A DNA stretch of 47,531 nucleotides from Chloroflexota bacterium (GCA_012729765.1 JAAYCM010000058.1:1-47531); one strand, 5' to 3'. Positions 24,175-32,632 are shown, counted from the first letter of the stretch. Numbers and translations are program-made. Notes: generated by a model from the letters alone, not told the origin.

Positions 24175-25341
24175 ATGCAAACCTGGAAGTGGCTTTACGA
24201 CCCGGCTTCACCCTACCGCTGGCGCTTCCTGATCAGCGTGCTCGTGCGCGCCGCGCTGCTGTTCGTGCTGTTCAACCTGGTCTTCGCGCTGGTCGACCCG
24301 CTGCCCACCCTGGGACGCCTCTCGGCCTATAACACGCTCTTTCGCGGGCGCGAGCGCCTGCCCTATGGCGAGAACCCGGCGGCGTCCTTCAACCTGAGCC
24401 TGTTCCAGCTTGACGCCATGCTCGCGTCGCACGCGCTGGCCGGAGCCGGTGACGATGAATACCGCGTGCTGGTGATCGGGGATTCGTCGGTGTGGGGTAT
24501 CCTGCTGCGCCCCGGCGAGACGCTGGCCGGTCAGATCAACGCACTCGAACTGACTGTCGATAATCACCCCGTGCGCGCCTACAATCTCGGCTATCCCACC
24601 ATGTCGCTCGTCAAGGACCTGATGCTGCTCGATTACGCGCTGCGCACTGATCCCGATCTGATCGTGTGGGCGTTCACGCTGGAGTCGTTCGCGCCGGATG
24701 TACAGCTTGAGTCGGCCATCGTCCGGCACAACGCGGAGCCGGTGCGCGGCCTGATCCGCCGCTACGATCTGGACCTCGACCCGGACGATCCGCGCTTCGA
24801 GACGCTGACGTTCTGGGAGCGAACCATCGTTGGGCAGCGGCGCGCCCTGGCCGACCTGCTGCGCCTGCAATTCTACGGCGTCGCGTGGGCCATCACCGGC
24901 ACCGACCAGGAATATCCCGCCGACTACACGCCCGCCCAGGTCGATCTGGCCGGTGATGAATCCTGGCACGGCTACGACGCCCCACAGCCGCTCACCGCCG
25001 ATGATCTCGCGCTGGATGTGCTGCACGCGGGAGTCACGCGGGCAGGCGAGACGCCGATCCTGCTCGTCAACGAGCCGATCCTGATCAGCGACGGCGAAAA
25101 CAGCAATATCCGCTACAACTTTTTCTACCCCCGCTGGGCCTACGACGCCTACCGCGATCTGCTCCACGAACAGGCGGAGCACGCGGGCTGGCGGCTGCTC
25201 GATCTGTGGGATGCCCTGCCCGATCCCGCCTGTTACACTGACAGCGCGGTCCACCTCACCCCGGCATGCTCGGCGCGGCTGGCTAGGCGCGTCGGAGCGG
25301 CGATCGTGCAGACCACGCCTGGAGAGTCGCACGGCGGCTAG
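24175..25341 (+). CDS. Membrane-anchored SGNH protein (AlgJ/AlgX/DltD-like partner of MBOAT), cassette B
   Basis: 388 residues: one N-terminal membrane segment (about 19-40) and an extracytoplasmic SGNH-like domain with VIGDSSVWGILL (Ser104 or Ser105) and DSAVHLTPAC near the C-terminus. The layout and many segments (PYRWRF, YNTLFRGR, YNLGYPT, WERTIVGQRR, LLVNEPIL, YPRWAYDAYRDL) match the protein at 7242-8402, so the MBOAT and its partner were duplicated as a unit. Both anchored proteins keep Ser at block I, unlike the secreted paralogues upstream. Likely role: transfer of the acyl group delivered by the MBOAT to an extracellular polymer. Confidence 0.8.
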   Translation: MQTWKWLYDPASPYRWRFLISVLVRAALLFVLFNLVFALVDPLPTLGRLSAYNTLFRGRERLPYGENPAASFNLSLFQLDAMLASHALAGAGDDEYRVLVIGDSSVWGILLRPGETLAGQINALELTVDNHPVRAYNLGYPTMSLVKDLMLLDYALRTDPDLIVWAFTLESFAPDVQLESAIVRHNAEPVRGLIRRYDLDLDPDDPRFETLTFWERTIVGQRRALADLLRLQFYGVAWAITGTDQEYPADYTPAQVDLAGDESWHGYDAPQPLTADDLALDVLHAGVTRAGETPILLVNEPILISDGENSNIRYNFFYPRWAYDAYRDLLHEQAEHAGWRLLDLWDALPDPACYTDSAVHLTPACSARLARRVGAAIVQTTPGESHGG

Positions 25342-25445
25342 CGCGACTTTAATTTGGCGAATTACGTATTGAGCAATAACATCAAGCACAGACTCGCGAT
25401 CAAGAGCCTGGGCCACGCGCCTCAGGCATCGAGGGAGATAAGCCG

Positions 25446-26237
25446 ATGGCCGAGCCGTTCATCGAAGTACACAAACTCGTGAAAACGTTCGAAACGCCCG
25501 CCGGGCCGCATAACGTGCTGCGCGGCATCGACTTCACATTGAATAAGGGTGAGTTTCTGGGGCTGCTGGGCCCATCGGGCAGCGGCAAGACGACTTTCCT
25601 CAACATGCTGGCCGGCATCGACAAGCCAACCGCCGGCAGCGTGCTCGTCAACGGCGTGGACGTGGTGCAGGCCAAGCAGCGCCATCTGACACGCTGGCGT
25701 GGGCGCAATATCGGGATCGTCTTCCAGTTTTTCCAACTGCTGCCTACCCTGACCGTCGTCGAAAACGTTATGGTCCCGATGGACTTTGCCGACGTGTTCG
25801 AGCCGCGCGAGCGCCGCGATCGGGCGATGGCCCTGCTGGAGCGCCTGGGTATTGCCGACCAGGCCAATAAGACGCCCGATATGCTCTCCGGCGGCCAGCA
25901 GCAGCGTGTAGCGATCGCCCGCGCCCTGGCGAACGACCCGCCGCTGGTGATCGGTGACGAGCCGACCGGCAACCTGGACCGTATGAGCGCGGGCAATGTC
26001 TTCGAAATTTTCCACGAGATGGCCGCACAAGGCCGGACCGTGCTGATCGTCACCCACGACCGCGAGCTGGCGAACAATATCTCGAAGGTCATGGTCCTGG
26101 CCGACGGCATGATCGAGGCCACTACGCTCGAAGCCGCCGCCCGCCGCCGCACGCAGGAGCTGCGCGCGATCCAGCTTCGGACCCAGGAGCGCCGTGCACT
26201 GAAGACGAAATCGCAGGAAATGCGCGCGACACAGTAG
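25446..26237 (+). CDS. ABC transporter ATPase, MacB/LolD type
   Basis: 263 residues with all ABC motifs: Walker A GPSGSGKT, Q-loop FQFFQLLPTLTVVENV (typical of the MacB/LolD group), signature LSGGQQQR, Walker B LVIGDEPTGNLD and switch His in VTHDRE. Such ATPases pair with FtsX-like permeases and move lipoproteins, macrolides or peptides, or act as mechanotransducers. No permease gene lies nearby, so the partner must be encoded elsewhere. The C-terminus has about 35 extra residues rich in Arg, Gln and Glu (ARRRTQELRAI, RTQERRAL) that look like a charged helix. GGGAGA 7 bases before the ATG supports the start. A 16-base-pair hairpin follows the gene. Confidence 0.88.
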   Translation: MAEPFIEVHKLVKTFETPAGPHNVLRGIDFTLNKGEFLGLLGPSGSGKTTFLNMLAGIDKPTAGSVLVNGVDVVQAKQRHLTRWRGRNIGIVFQFFQLLPTLTVVENVMVPMDFADVFEPRERRDRAMALLERLGIADQANKTPDMLSGGQQQRVAIARALANDPPLVIGDEPTGNLDRMSAGNVFEIFHEMAAQGRTVLIVTHDRELANNISKVMVLADGMIEATTLEAAARRRTQELRAIQLRTQERRALKTKSQEMRATQ

Positions 26238-26274
26238 TTCTGCTGCCGCCCGGCGGCAATCACAGTTCAAATTA

Positions 26275-26310
26275 CAGCGGGGATGATGCCAATCGGCATT
26301 GTCCCCGTTG
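26275..26310 (+). terminator. Long hairpin between the ABC ATPase and STAS genes
   Basis: Arms 26275-26290 and 26295-26310 can pair over 16 positions with three G-U pairs and a four-base loop (AATC). No U-run follows, so it may be a terminator without a tail or a regulatory RNA structure. Confidence 0.45.
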
Positions 26311-26333
26311 TCGTACAAACACCGACAATGACA

Positions 26334-26339
26334 TACAAT
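26334..26339 (+). promoter_or_regulatory. Candidate -10 (TACAAT) for the STAS gene
   Basis: TACAAT lies 57 bases before the ATG. A TTGTCG at 26308-26313 is 20 bases upstream, a long spacer, so the -35 is uncertain. Confidence 0.3.
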
Positions 26340-26396
26340 AGGTATAAGGTAGCTTGTGGGCCTCACCTGTAAAAAGTGACTTTTAGGAGAAACGAC

Positions 26397-26729
26397 ATGA
26401 ACATTTCCCAGCGCGAGCAAAATGGCGTCGTGATCTACACGCTCGATGGACGCGTCGATAGTGAGGGTGCGGTCGATCTCGATCTGGCGCTTCAAACAAC
26501 AACCACCGAAGGCAAGTATCGGATCGTCCTGGATATGTCGCAGGTGCGCTATATCAACAGCGCCGGGCTGCGCACCCTGGCCGACATCCTCACGCAGTGC
26601 AAGGAAAACGGCGGCGACCTGCGTCTGGTCGATCTCAATCCAAAAGTGCAGCGCGTCTTTCAGATTATCGGCTTCGACAAGTTCTTCATGGTCTATCCGA
26701 CGGTCGATGCGGCGCTGTCCGGCTTCTAG
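26397..26729 (+). CDS. STAS-domain anti-sigma factor antagonist
   Basis: 110 residues forming a single STAS domain (VVIYTLDGRVDSEGAV, IVLDMSQVRYINSAGLRTL, LRLVDLNPKVQRVFQIIGF). The Ser in NSAG aligns with the phosphorylated Ser58 of SpoIIAA (DSSG), so it should be switched by a kinase and a phosphatase. The gene just downstream encodes both activities in one chain. TAGGAGA upstream of the ATG at 26397 decides the start; a longer in-frame start at 26376 lies before that site. A U-tailed terminator follows, so the phosphatase is made from read-through or from its own promoter. Confidence 0.9.
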   Translation: MNISQREQNGVVIYTLDGRVDSEGAVDLDLALQTTTTEGKYRIVLDMSQVRYINSAGLRTLADILTQCKENGGDLRLVDLNPKVQRVFQIIGFDKFFMVYPTVDAALSGF

Positions 26730-26785
26730 TCCGGCAGCCGCGACGCCAGCCTTGACCACCTTAACAGCATAAAACGCCTGTGGGA

Positions 26786-26813
26786 ACAGCCCTCAGCGCA
26801 GGGGGCTGTTTTT
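26786..26813 (+). terminator. Rho-independent terminator after the STAS gene
   Basis: Stem ACAGCCC (26786-26792) / GGGCTGT (26803-26809) with a 10-base loop that may be shortened by further pairing, followed by TTTTT to 26813. Confidence 0.8.
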
Positions 26814-26843
26814 ATTCCGGCAGCTGCACGAGAGAGAATTGGT

Positions 26844-28547
26844 ATGTTTTTAGGCGAACTCCGCATTCAGGCTATCACCGACAACCTGCGGCTGATCTCA
26901 CACTTCGTGCACGGCATCGGCCACCGCCTGTCGCTCTCCGACAAGATGCTGTTCGATCTGGAGCTGGCAGTCGAAGAGGCCGCCACCAATATCATCAACC
27001 ATGCCTACCCAGACGACAAGGGCGATCTGATCGTCACCGCCGAGCAGACCGGCGACTTCGTGCAGATCACGCTGACCGACTGGGGCAAGCCGTTCGATCC
27101 CAGCATGGTCCGACCCTTCGATCTGAACGCTCCGGTCGAGACGCGCATCCGGGGCGGAATGGGGCTGCACTTCATCCATACCCTGATGGACCGCGTCGAG
27201 CGCGAAACCGCCAGCCGGCCCGGCGCCCCGAACACCATCCGGCTGATCAAGCACATCGAGCGCGCCGCACCCGATGCCCGCCCGATCAGCGCCGCGCAGG
27301 AGCTGAACGCGATCCGCACCATCAGCGAGGTGATCACGTCCAATATCGAGCTGGACGACCTGCTGAGCCTGATCCTCAACAAGCTGATCACGACCATCAA
27401 TGCCGAGCGCGGCACGATCTATCTTGTCGATCACGAGCGCGGCGAGCTGTGGTCGCGCGTGCTGCTGGACGAACTGGGGCCGCTCTCCGAGATCCGGCTC
27501 AAGCTGGGCGAGGGCATCGCCGGGACGGTTGCCGCCACCGGCGAAACGCTCAACATCCCCGATGTCTACGCCGACCCGCGCTTCCAGAAAGATTTCGATG
27601 AAGCGTCCGGCTTCCGCACGCGCTCGCTGCTCACCGCGCCGATGTTCAACCCCCAGCGGCAGGTGATCGGCGTGGTGCAGGTGCTCAACAAACATGGCGG
27701 GCCGTTCACCGCGCGTGACGAGCGCCTGCTGGCCGCGATGTCGTCCCAGGCTGCGATCAGCATCGAGAACGCCCGGCTCTACGAGCAGGAGCTTCAGCAG
27801 CGCCTGCTCAACCAGGAGCTCAAGACCGCCCACAACATCCAGGCCAGCTTCCTGCCCGACACGATCCCGCAGGTGGCAGGCTGGGACCTGGCGGCGCTGT
27901 GGTATCCGATTCACAGCGTGGCCGGGGACTTCTACGATCTCAGCCCGCTCGACGACGGGCGGCTGGCAATCATGATCGCGGATGTGTCGGGCAAGGGCAT
28001 TCCGGCGGCGCTGTTCATGGCGCTGAGCGTAACCGTGCTGCGCTTCGGCATTGGTTTCGATCTACCGCCCGGCGAAGTGCTGCGCCGCGCCAACGAGCTG
28101 ATCATCGCCGAGCAGCGCTCGCGCATGTTCGCAACGGTATTCCTCGGCTACCTGGGGCTGGACGATGGCGGGCTGCACTTTGCGTCGGGCGGGCACAACC
28201 CGGCCATCATTTACCGCGCTGCCAGCGGCACCTGCGAGGCGATCTCGGCGTCCGGCGTGGCAATCGGCATCTTTCGCGGCGCGGACTTCGAGGAAGCAAC
28301 GTTTCATCTGGAGCCGGGCGACATCCTGGCGCTGTATACGGACGGCATCAGCGAGGCGCTCAACGACGACGAAGAGGAATTCGGCGAGGAGCGAATCCAG
28401 GAATTGATCGCGCGCCACGCCGCCCGGCCCGCGCAGGAGTTGGCACAGCTTGTGCTCGAAGCCGTAGACGAGTTCTGCGGCCAGCAGCACCGGATCGACG
28501 ATGCCACGCTGCTGATCATCCGGCGCACCGGCTCTCCGCCCGCCTGA
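26844..28547 (+). CDS. Fused RsbW-like kinase / GAF / SpoIIE-type PP2C phosphatase
   Basis: 567 residues with three domains. Residues 1-135 form an anti-sigma-factor-type HATPase (N box ELAVEEAATNIINHAY, DWGKPFD, G box GGMGLHFIHTLMD). Residues about 150-320 form a GAF domain (NAERGTIYLVD, GEGIAGTVAATGE, LLTAPMF). Residues about 335-565 form a PP2C-like SpoIIE/RsbU phosphatase (SVAGDFYDL, IADVSGKGIPAALFM, FATVFLGYL, ASGGHNPAI, LYTDGISEA, DDATLLII). Kinase and phosphatase for the upstream STAS protein thus sit on one chain, with GAF as the likely input sensor. It is cytoplasmic, with no membrane segment. No sigma factor gene is near, so the output target is unknown. Confidence 0.9.
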   Translation: MFLGELRIQAITDNLRLISHFVHGIGHRLSLSDKMLFDLELAVEEAATNIINHAYPDDKGDLIVTAEQTGDFVQITLTDWGKPFDPSMVRPFDLNAPVETRIRGGMGLHFIHTLMDRVERETASRPGAPNTIRLIKHIERAAPDARPISAAQELNAIRTISEVITSNIELDDLLSLILNKLITTINAERGTIYLVDHERGELWSRVLLDELGPLSEIRLKLGEGIAGTVAATGETLNIPDVYADPRFQKDFDEASGFRTRSLLTAPMFNPQRQVIGVVQVLNKHGGPFTARDERLLAAMSSQAAISIENARLYEQELQQRLLNQELKTAHNIQASFLPDTIPQVAGWDLAALWYPIHSVAGDFYDLSPLDDGRLAIMIADVSGKGIPAALFMALSVTVLRFGIGFDLPPGEVLRRANELIIAEQRSRMFATVFLGYLGLDDGGLHFASGGHNPAIIYRAASGTCEAISASGVAIGIFRGADFEEATFHLEPGDILALYTDGISEALNDDEEEFGEERIQELIARHAARPAQELAQLVLEAVDEFCGQQHRIDDATLLIIRRTGSPPA

Positions 28548-28555
28548 GCGCCGCG

Positions 28556-29935
28556 CTATCCCAGAATCCGGTCGATCGCGTCGGCAAGCTGCGCCAGGTT
28601 GCGCACCTGATATGTCTCGCTGCACAGCGGCGCATAGGCCAGCATATCGCTGTCGCCCGTGCCCCACTGGGCCGGATATTCGGGATTCATCCAGATCAGC
28701 TTGCGCGCGCGGCGGCTGATGCGGCTGAACGAGTCCAGGCCGGGATCGTTGTAGTTGTTGCGCCCATCGCCCAGCACAATTACCGTTGTTCGGCTGTCCA
28801 CCGTATCCAGAAAATCGGACTCGAACTGCTTCAGGCTGTAGCCCAGATCGGTATTGTAGTAGCCGGAAGGCAGCTTGGTCAGCACGACATAGACCGCCTG
28901 ATCGATGTGCTGGCTGAACAGATCGGGCGTCACGTCTTCCAGGTGATCGATGAAGGCAAAACTGCGCGTCTTGCGCACCTGATCTTGCAGCTCGTGCAGC
29001 AGCCGCAGGAAGAACTCGGCCACCGGGCGCATCGAGGTGCTGATGTCGAGGATGCACACCACCTTCGGCTTCAGCCGCCGCTCCTTGTAATGCATCTCGA
29101 AGGGTACCCCGGCATAGCGCAGGTTGGCGCGGAGCGTCGCCTTGGCATCCAGCCGGCCCTGCTTGCCCCGCTTCTGGCGCAGCGCCGCGCGGCTCCGCAG
29201 CCGGGCCGCCAGCCGCCGCACCTGCTCGCGCAGTTGATCCATCTCGTTGGGGCTGAGCGAGCTAAACGGGCGCTGCATCAGATCGTTCATCGGCTTGCGG
29301 CGCTGGTATTCCTCGACCGCGTTATCGCGAATCTTCTGCCCGGCGAACTCGTTAAGCTGCTGCTCCAGCCGGTCGCGGTTCTCGCCTACCTGCTCCTTAA
29401 GCTGCTCGATGGCGTTGGGGTCCATGCCCTGCGCCGCCAGCATCTCCCACAGCATCTCCAGCAGCTCGTCGAGCTTGTCCCAGCCCAACAACTCCTGCAT
29501 CCGCTGCGCCTGGCGTTTGGCCTCGTAGGGCGAAAGCGAGGTGGACTGATCGAGGCCGGACTGCTCGCCCAATTCTTCGAGGTCCTGCTCGGTCGGGCCG
29601 CGACCGCTCAACAGCCATTCGAGAAGCTGCTGCAAGTCCTGCGTCAACTGCTGGATCGCCTGCTGGAGCATCTGCTGTTGTTCAGGAGTCAGATCGGCCT
29701 GGGGATCGATCAGCGGGGGTGTGTTGGTGCCGAAGAATTGCGGGAACAACTCCTCGAACACCGGGATCGAGTCCGCATCTTTGACCAGCGTCGAGCGCAG
29801 GCTCAGCCGGAAGGCGTCGCGGTCGATCACGCCCATATAGCCGATCGCGTACCAGGCGTCCTGGCTCTCGGCGATCGACACCCGCACGCCCGACGCGCGC
29901 AGGGCCGCGATAAATCTAGCGATACGTTCTTCCAT
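28556..29935 (-). CDS. CoxE-like VWA-domain protein
   Basis: 459 residues. The N-terminus (RIARFIAALRASGVRVSIAESQDA) is typical of CoxE-like proteins. The middle (about 80-280) is Gln/Leu/Glu-rich and helical (TPEQQQMLQQAIQQLTQDLQ). The C-terminal VWA domain holds a MIDAS site: DISTS, a Thr in YYNTDLG, and LGDGRNN. It ends with DAIDRILG. It follows and overlaps the MoxR ATPase gene, and such pairs act as chaperone-like machines that insert metals or remodel protein complexes. The substrate is not identified by context here. The start could also be ATG 29941; 29935 gives the family-like MEERIARF. The gene converges on the phosphatase gene with 8 bases between stops. Confidence 0.85.
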   Translation of the reverse strand: MEERIARFIAALRASGVRVSIAESQDAWYAIGYMGVIDRDAFRLSLRSTLVKDADSIPVFEELFPQFFGTNTPPLIDPQADLTPEQQQMLQQAIQQLTQDLQQLLEWLLSGRGPTEQDLEELGEQSGLDQSTSLSPYEAKRQAQRMQELLGWDKLDELLEMLWEMLAAQGMDPNAIEQLKEQVGENRDRLEQQLNEFAGQKIRDNAVEEYQRRKPMNDLMQRPFSSLSPNEMDQLREQVRRLAARLRSRAALRQKRGKQGRLDAKATLRANLRYAGVPFEMHYKERRLKPKVVCILDISTSMRPVAEFFLRLLHELQDQVRKTRSFAFIDHLEDVTPDLFSQHIDQAVYVVLTKLPSGYYNTDLGYSLKQFESDFLDTVDSRTTVIVLGDGRNNYNDPGLDSFSRISRRARKLIWMNPEYPAQWGTGDSDMLAYAPLCSETYQVRNLAQLADAIDRILG

Positions 29936-30845
29936 GCCCATTACCTCCCTGGCGTCTGATCAACTGGCGGGCGCGGGTCACGTCGGATTCGTATTTGAGC
30001 AGCACCGTCAGCGTGTTTTCGAGCGTTTCGGGATCGAGCGCGCGGGCGTTGAGCGTCACCAGGGCGCGTGCCCAGTCAAGCGTTTCGCTCACGCTGGGGT
30101 TCTTCTTCAGATCAAGCTGGCGCAGCGACTGCACCATCTCCACCGCCTGGCGCGCCAGTTGGGGCGAAAGCTGCGGGACCTTGAGCTGCACGATGCGCAG
30201 CTCTTCTTCGACGTTGGGATAGTCGATGTAGATGTACAGGCAGCGCCGCTTAAGCGCTTCGCTGAGTTCGCGGGTATTGTTGCTGGTCAGCAGCACCGCC
30301 GGGTGCTGTTTGGCCTTGATCGTGCCGATCTCCGGCACTGTCACCTGAAAGTCGCTGAGGACTTCCAGCAAAAACGCTTCGAACTCGGCATCGGCGCGAT
30401 CGATCTCGTCGATCAGCAGCACGGTCGGCTGCTCGTTGTTGATCGCGCGCAGCAGCGGGCGCGGCAGCAGGAAGCGCTCCGAGAAGAACACATCCTCTTC
30501 ATTGGCGAGCCGGTCGGCGGCGTCGCCCAACGACTGCGTATCGGCCAGCAGGGTCGAGAGCTTGTCGCGCAGCAGTTGGGTATAGAGCATCTGCTTGGCA
30601 TATTCCCACTCATACAGCGCCTTGCTCTCGTCCAACCCTTCATAGCACTGGAGCCGCACGAATTCGCGGCACGTTGCCGCCGCCCAGGCCTTGCTCAGTT
30701 CGGTCTTGCCCACGCCCGCCGGCCCTTCGGCCAGCAGCGGCTTACCGAGTTTTTCTGCGAGATAGACTACCGTAGCGATTTCATCCGACGCGATGTACTT
30801 CTGTTCCGCTAACGCCTGCCGTACGTGATTTACCGATTCAAACAT
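29916..30845 (-). CDS. MoxR-family AAA+ ATPase
   Basis: 309 residues. Motifs are Walker A AEGPAGVGKTEL, Walker B VLLIDEIDRAD, sensor 1 LLTSNNTRELSEALKRRC and RRCLYIYIDYPN. The N-terminus MFESVNHVRQAL fits the group that partners CoxE-type VWA proteins. The start at 30845 was chosen because AGGAGAT lies 9 bases upstream; a longer frame reaching 30989 runs through non-coding sequence. It overlaps the next gene by about 20 bases, which indicates translational coupling. It would hydrolyse ATP as a hexameric ring with the VWA protein as partner. An extended -10 promoter is found upstream. Confidence 0.9.
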   Translation of the reverse strand: MFESVNHVRQALAEQKYIASDEIATVVYLAEKLGKPLLAEGPAGVGKTELSKAWAAATCREFVRLQCYEGLDESKALYEWEYAKQMLYTQLLRDKLSTLLADTQSLGDAADRLANEEDVFFSERFLLPRPLLRAINNEQPTVLLIDEIDRADAEFEAFLLEVLSDFQVTVPEIGTIKAKQHPAVLLTSNNTRELSEALKRRCLYIYIDYPNVEEELRIVQLKVPQLSPQLARQAVEMVQSLRQLDLKKNPSVSETLDWARALVTLNARALDPETLENTLTVLLKYESDVTRARQLIRRQGGNGHGRTYR

Positions 30846-31006
30846 TCCCCATCTCCTTTGACGGTCGTTGCCGATGCGTACCCACCCGTTGTAGCAAGTG
30901 CCCAGGACGGGCTGAACATTGACGCGTGAGTGTTGTAAGGCCGGACGGCCCGTCGGTCGAACGGGTAAAGCTGCCGGGTCCGGCGGCATTTACACCATTT
31001 CAATCA

Positions 31007-31015
31007 ATTATATCA
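31007..31015 (-). promoter_or_regulatory. Extended -10 promoter of the moxR-type/VWA operon
   Basis: On the minus strand TGATATAAT (TGn plus consensus -10). A TTGACG lies 14 bases upstream of the hexamer, too close for a normal -35, which the extended element would make unnecessary. Leader about 155 bases. Confidence 0.45.
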
Positions 31016-31093
31016 ACGTTATGCAGCGTCAACCTGCGCCCAGCGGAGAGCTTTGCCGAAAATGGCCGAACAGATGATCCAGCCGGGCGGGAA

Positions 31094-31127
31094 TCAAAAC
31101 CGGCCACGATCCGAGGATCGTGACCGG
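31094..31127 (-). terminator. Rho-independent terminator of ndh
   Basis: On the minus strand a nearly perfect stem CCGGTCACGATCC / GGATCGTGGCCGG (31127-31100) is followed by TTTT (31099-31096), 26 bases after the ndh stop. Confidence 0.8.
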
Positions 31128-31153
31128 CAGAGCGCCCTATATCCGGTGCGCCG

Positions 31154-32509
31154 TTACACTTCTCGCACCAGTTCCGGCTCAGGCTCTGGAATGGAGGCGA
31201 GTAGGAACCCATCTGCCAACGCGGGCAGTTCCTGCTCGTGTGGGCTGTGCTCCAGGATCAGCCGCACCGAACGATCATAGGTGAAGTAGTTCCACGCCCA
31301 GTTGACGAGCACGTTCAGCCGGTTGCGGAACCCGACCAGCGTGATCAGATGCAGCCCCAGCCAGGCCAGCCACGCCAGGAAGCCGGTGAGCTGGATCTTG
31401 TAGAAGATCCACGCTACCGCCCGGCTGCGCCCGATGGTCGCCATAATGCCCCGGTCGATATACTTGAAGTCCCGCTGCGGCTCGCCCTTCAGCCGCCGCA
31501 GGATGTTGCGCGCGGCCAGCATCCCCTGTTGTTTGGCGACCGGGATCAGCATTGGATAGGGCTTCCCCTCTTTATCCAGCAGGTGCGCCATATCGCCCGC
31601 GACGTACACATCGTCATCCCCGATAAGTTGCATGGTCGGACGCACCGGCACGCGCCCGCCGCGCTCCAGCGGCACATCCAGCATCTCGGCGACCGGCGAC
31701 GCCTTGACGCCCGCCGCCCACACCAGCGTGTAGGTCGGGATCACCGTGCCATCGTCGAGCGCGACATGGTCCGGGGCAGCATCAACCACGCTGCGCCCCA
31801 GGATCACCTCGACGCCCAGGTTCTCCAACTGGCGGCGCGCTGCCGCTTGCAGACGTTTCGGGTACGGCTGGAGCAGGTGATCCTGCATCTCGACCAGAAT
31901 CACGCGCCCCTTGAAATCGCCCAACTGCTTGGCGAACTCGTTGTGCAGCACATGCACATACAGCTCATATAGCGCACCCGCCATCTCCAGCCCGGTCGGG
32001 CCACCGCCGACGATCACGACGGTGGTCAGCGCCTGGCGCAGCGCCAGATCGTCGGCCCAGGCCGCATACTCGAACAGCTTGAGCGTGTGGTTGCGCAGGA
32101 CAACGGCGTCGGCCAGGTCCTTCAGCTCGAAGCCATGCGTCTCGATCTGGTCCAGGCCAAAGTAGTGTGTCTTGCTGCCCGCCGCCACGATCAGATAGTC
32201 GTAGCGCTCCACCCGCTGCGTGCTGTCATACGCAACGGTGACGGTTTTGGCCGCCCGGTCGATGGTCTGAACTTCGCCCAGCAGAATCCGCACGTTGCCC
32301 TTGTTGCGGAAGATGGCCCGCACCGGATAGGCGACCTCGCTGGGATCGAGGCCGGATGTCGCAACCTGATAGAGCAGCGGCGAGAAAGTGTGGAAGTTGT
32401 GCCGGTCGATCAGCACCACATCGACGGGCTGGCCGGCCAGCTTGCGCGCGGCATACAGGCCGCCAAAGCCTGCGCCGATGATCACAACTGTGGGGCGTGC
32501 AGCGGTCAC
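31154..32509 (-). CDS. ndh: Type II NADH dehydrogenase (FAD-dependent NADH:quinone oxidoreductase)
   Basis: 451 residues. Two Rossmann motifs are visible: VVIIGAGFGGLYAARKL at the N-terminus for FAD, and VVIVGGGPTGLEMAGAL near 160 for NADH. DVYVAGDMAHL is the second FAD-contact segment, and PVAKQQGMLAARNI follows it. The C-terminal part has a hydrophobic stretch (GFLAWLAWLGLHLITLVG) that anchors such enzymes to the inner face of the membrane. The enzyme passes electrons from NADH to quinone without proton pumping. The start is a GTG at 32509 with AAAGGAG 6 bases before it, preferred to an upstream GTG at 32530 with no site. It is monocistronic, with its own promoter and terminator. Confidence 0.9.
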   Translation of the reverse strand: MTAARPTVVIIGAGFGGLYAARKLAGQPVDVVLIDRHNFHTFSPLLYQVATSGLDPSEVAYPVRAIFRNKGNVRILLGEVQTIDRAAKTVTVAYDSTQRVERYDYLIVAAGSKTHYFGLDQIETHGFELKDLADAVVLRNHTLKLFEYAAWADDLALRQALTTVVIVGGGPTGLEMAGALYELYVHVLHNEFAKQLGDFKGRVILVEMQDHLLQPYPKRLQAAARRQLENLGVEVILGRSVVDAAPDHVALDDGTVIPTYTLVWAAGVKASPVAEMLDVPLERGGRVPVRPTMQLIGDDDVYVAGDMAHLLDKEGKPYPMLIPVAKQQGMLAARNILRRLKGEPQRDFKYIDRGIMATIGRSRAVAWIFYKIQLTGFLAWLAWLGLHLITLVGFRNRLNVLVNWAWNYFTYDRSVRLILEHSPHEQELPALADGFLLASIPEPEPELVREV

Positions 32510-32559
32510 TGATAGCTCCTTTCGACCCACCTTGTGAAATTTCGAACATTTCTATCTAG

Positions 32560-32589
32560 ACTATAGCATAATTCCGGGGATTTTGTAAA
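32560..32589 (-). promoter_or_regulatory. Promoter of ndh
   Basis: On the minus strand -35 TTTACA (32589-32584) and -10 TATAGT (32565-32560) with an 18-base spacer. Transcription would start near 32553, about 44 bases before the GTG. Confidence 0.55.
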
Positions 32590-32632
32590 TACTCATCATA
32601 AAAATTACGATAGAAGTCCGGCCAGCCGGATC

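Larger units (their letters stand above)
30846..31153. other. Intergenic region between the moxR-type and ndh genes
   Basis: 308 bases without a supported gene. It holds the promoter of the MoxR gene (extended -10 at 31007-31012), a leader of about 155 bases, and the ndh terminator at 31094-31127. The short open frames here have no family pattern or ribosome site. Confidence 0.6.

Noticed and set aside
1088..25341. Prophage or transposon as the cause of the duplicated cassettes
   Set aside because: No transposase, integrase, terminal repeats or target-site duplications are seen around either copy, and the copies have diverged widely.
27899..29959. Long plus-strand frame of 686 codons across the phosphatase end and the VWA gene
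   Set aside because: It overlaps two well supported genes, has low-complexity composition and no ribosome site or domain.
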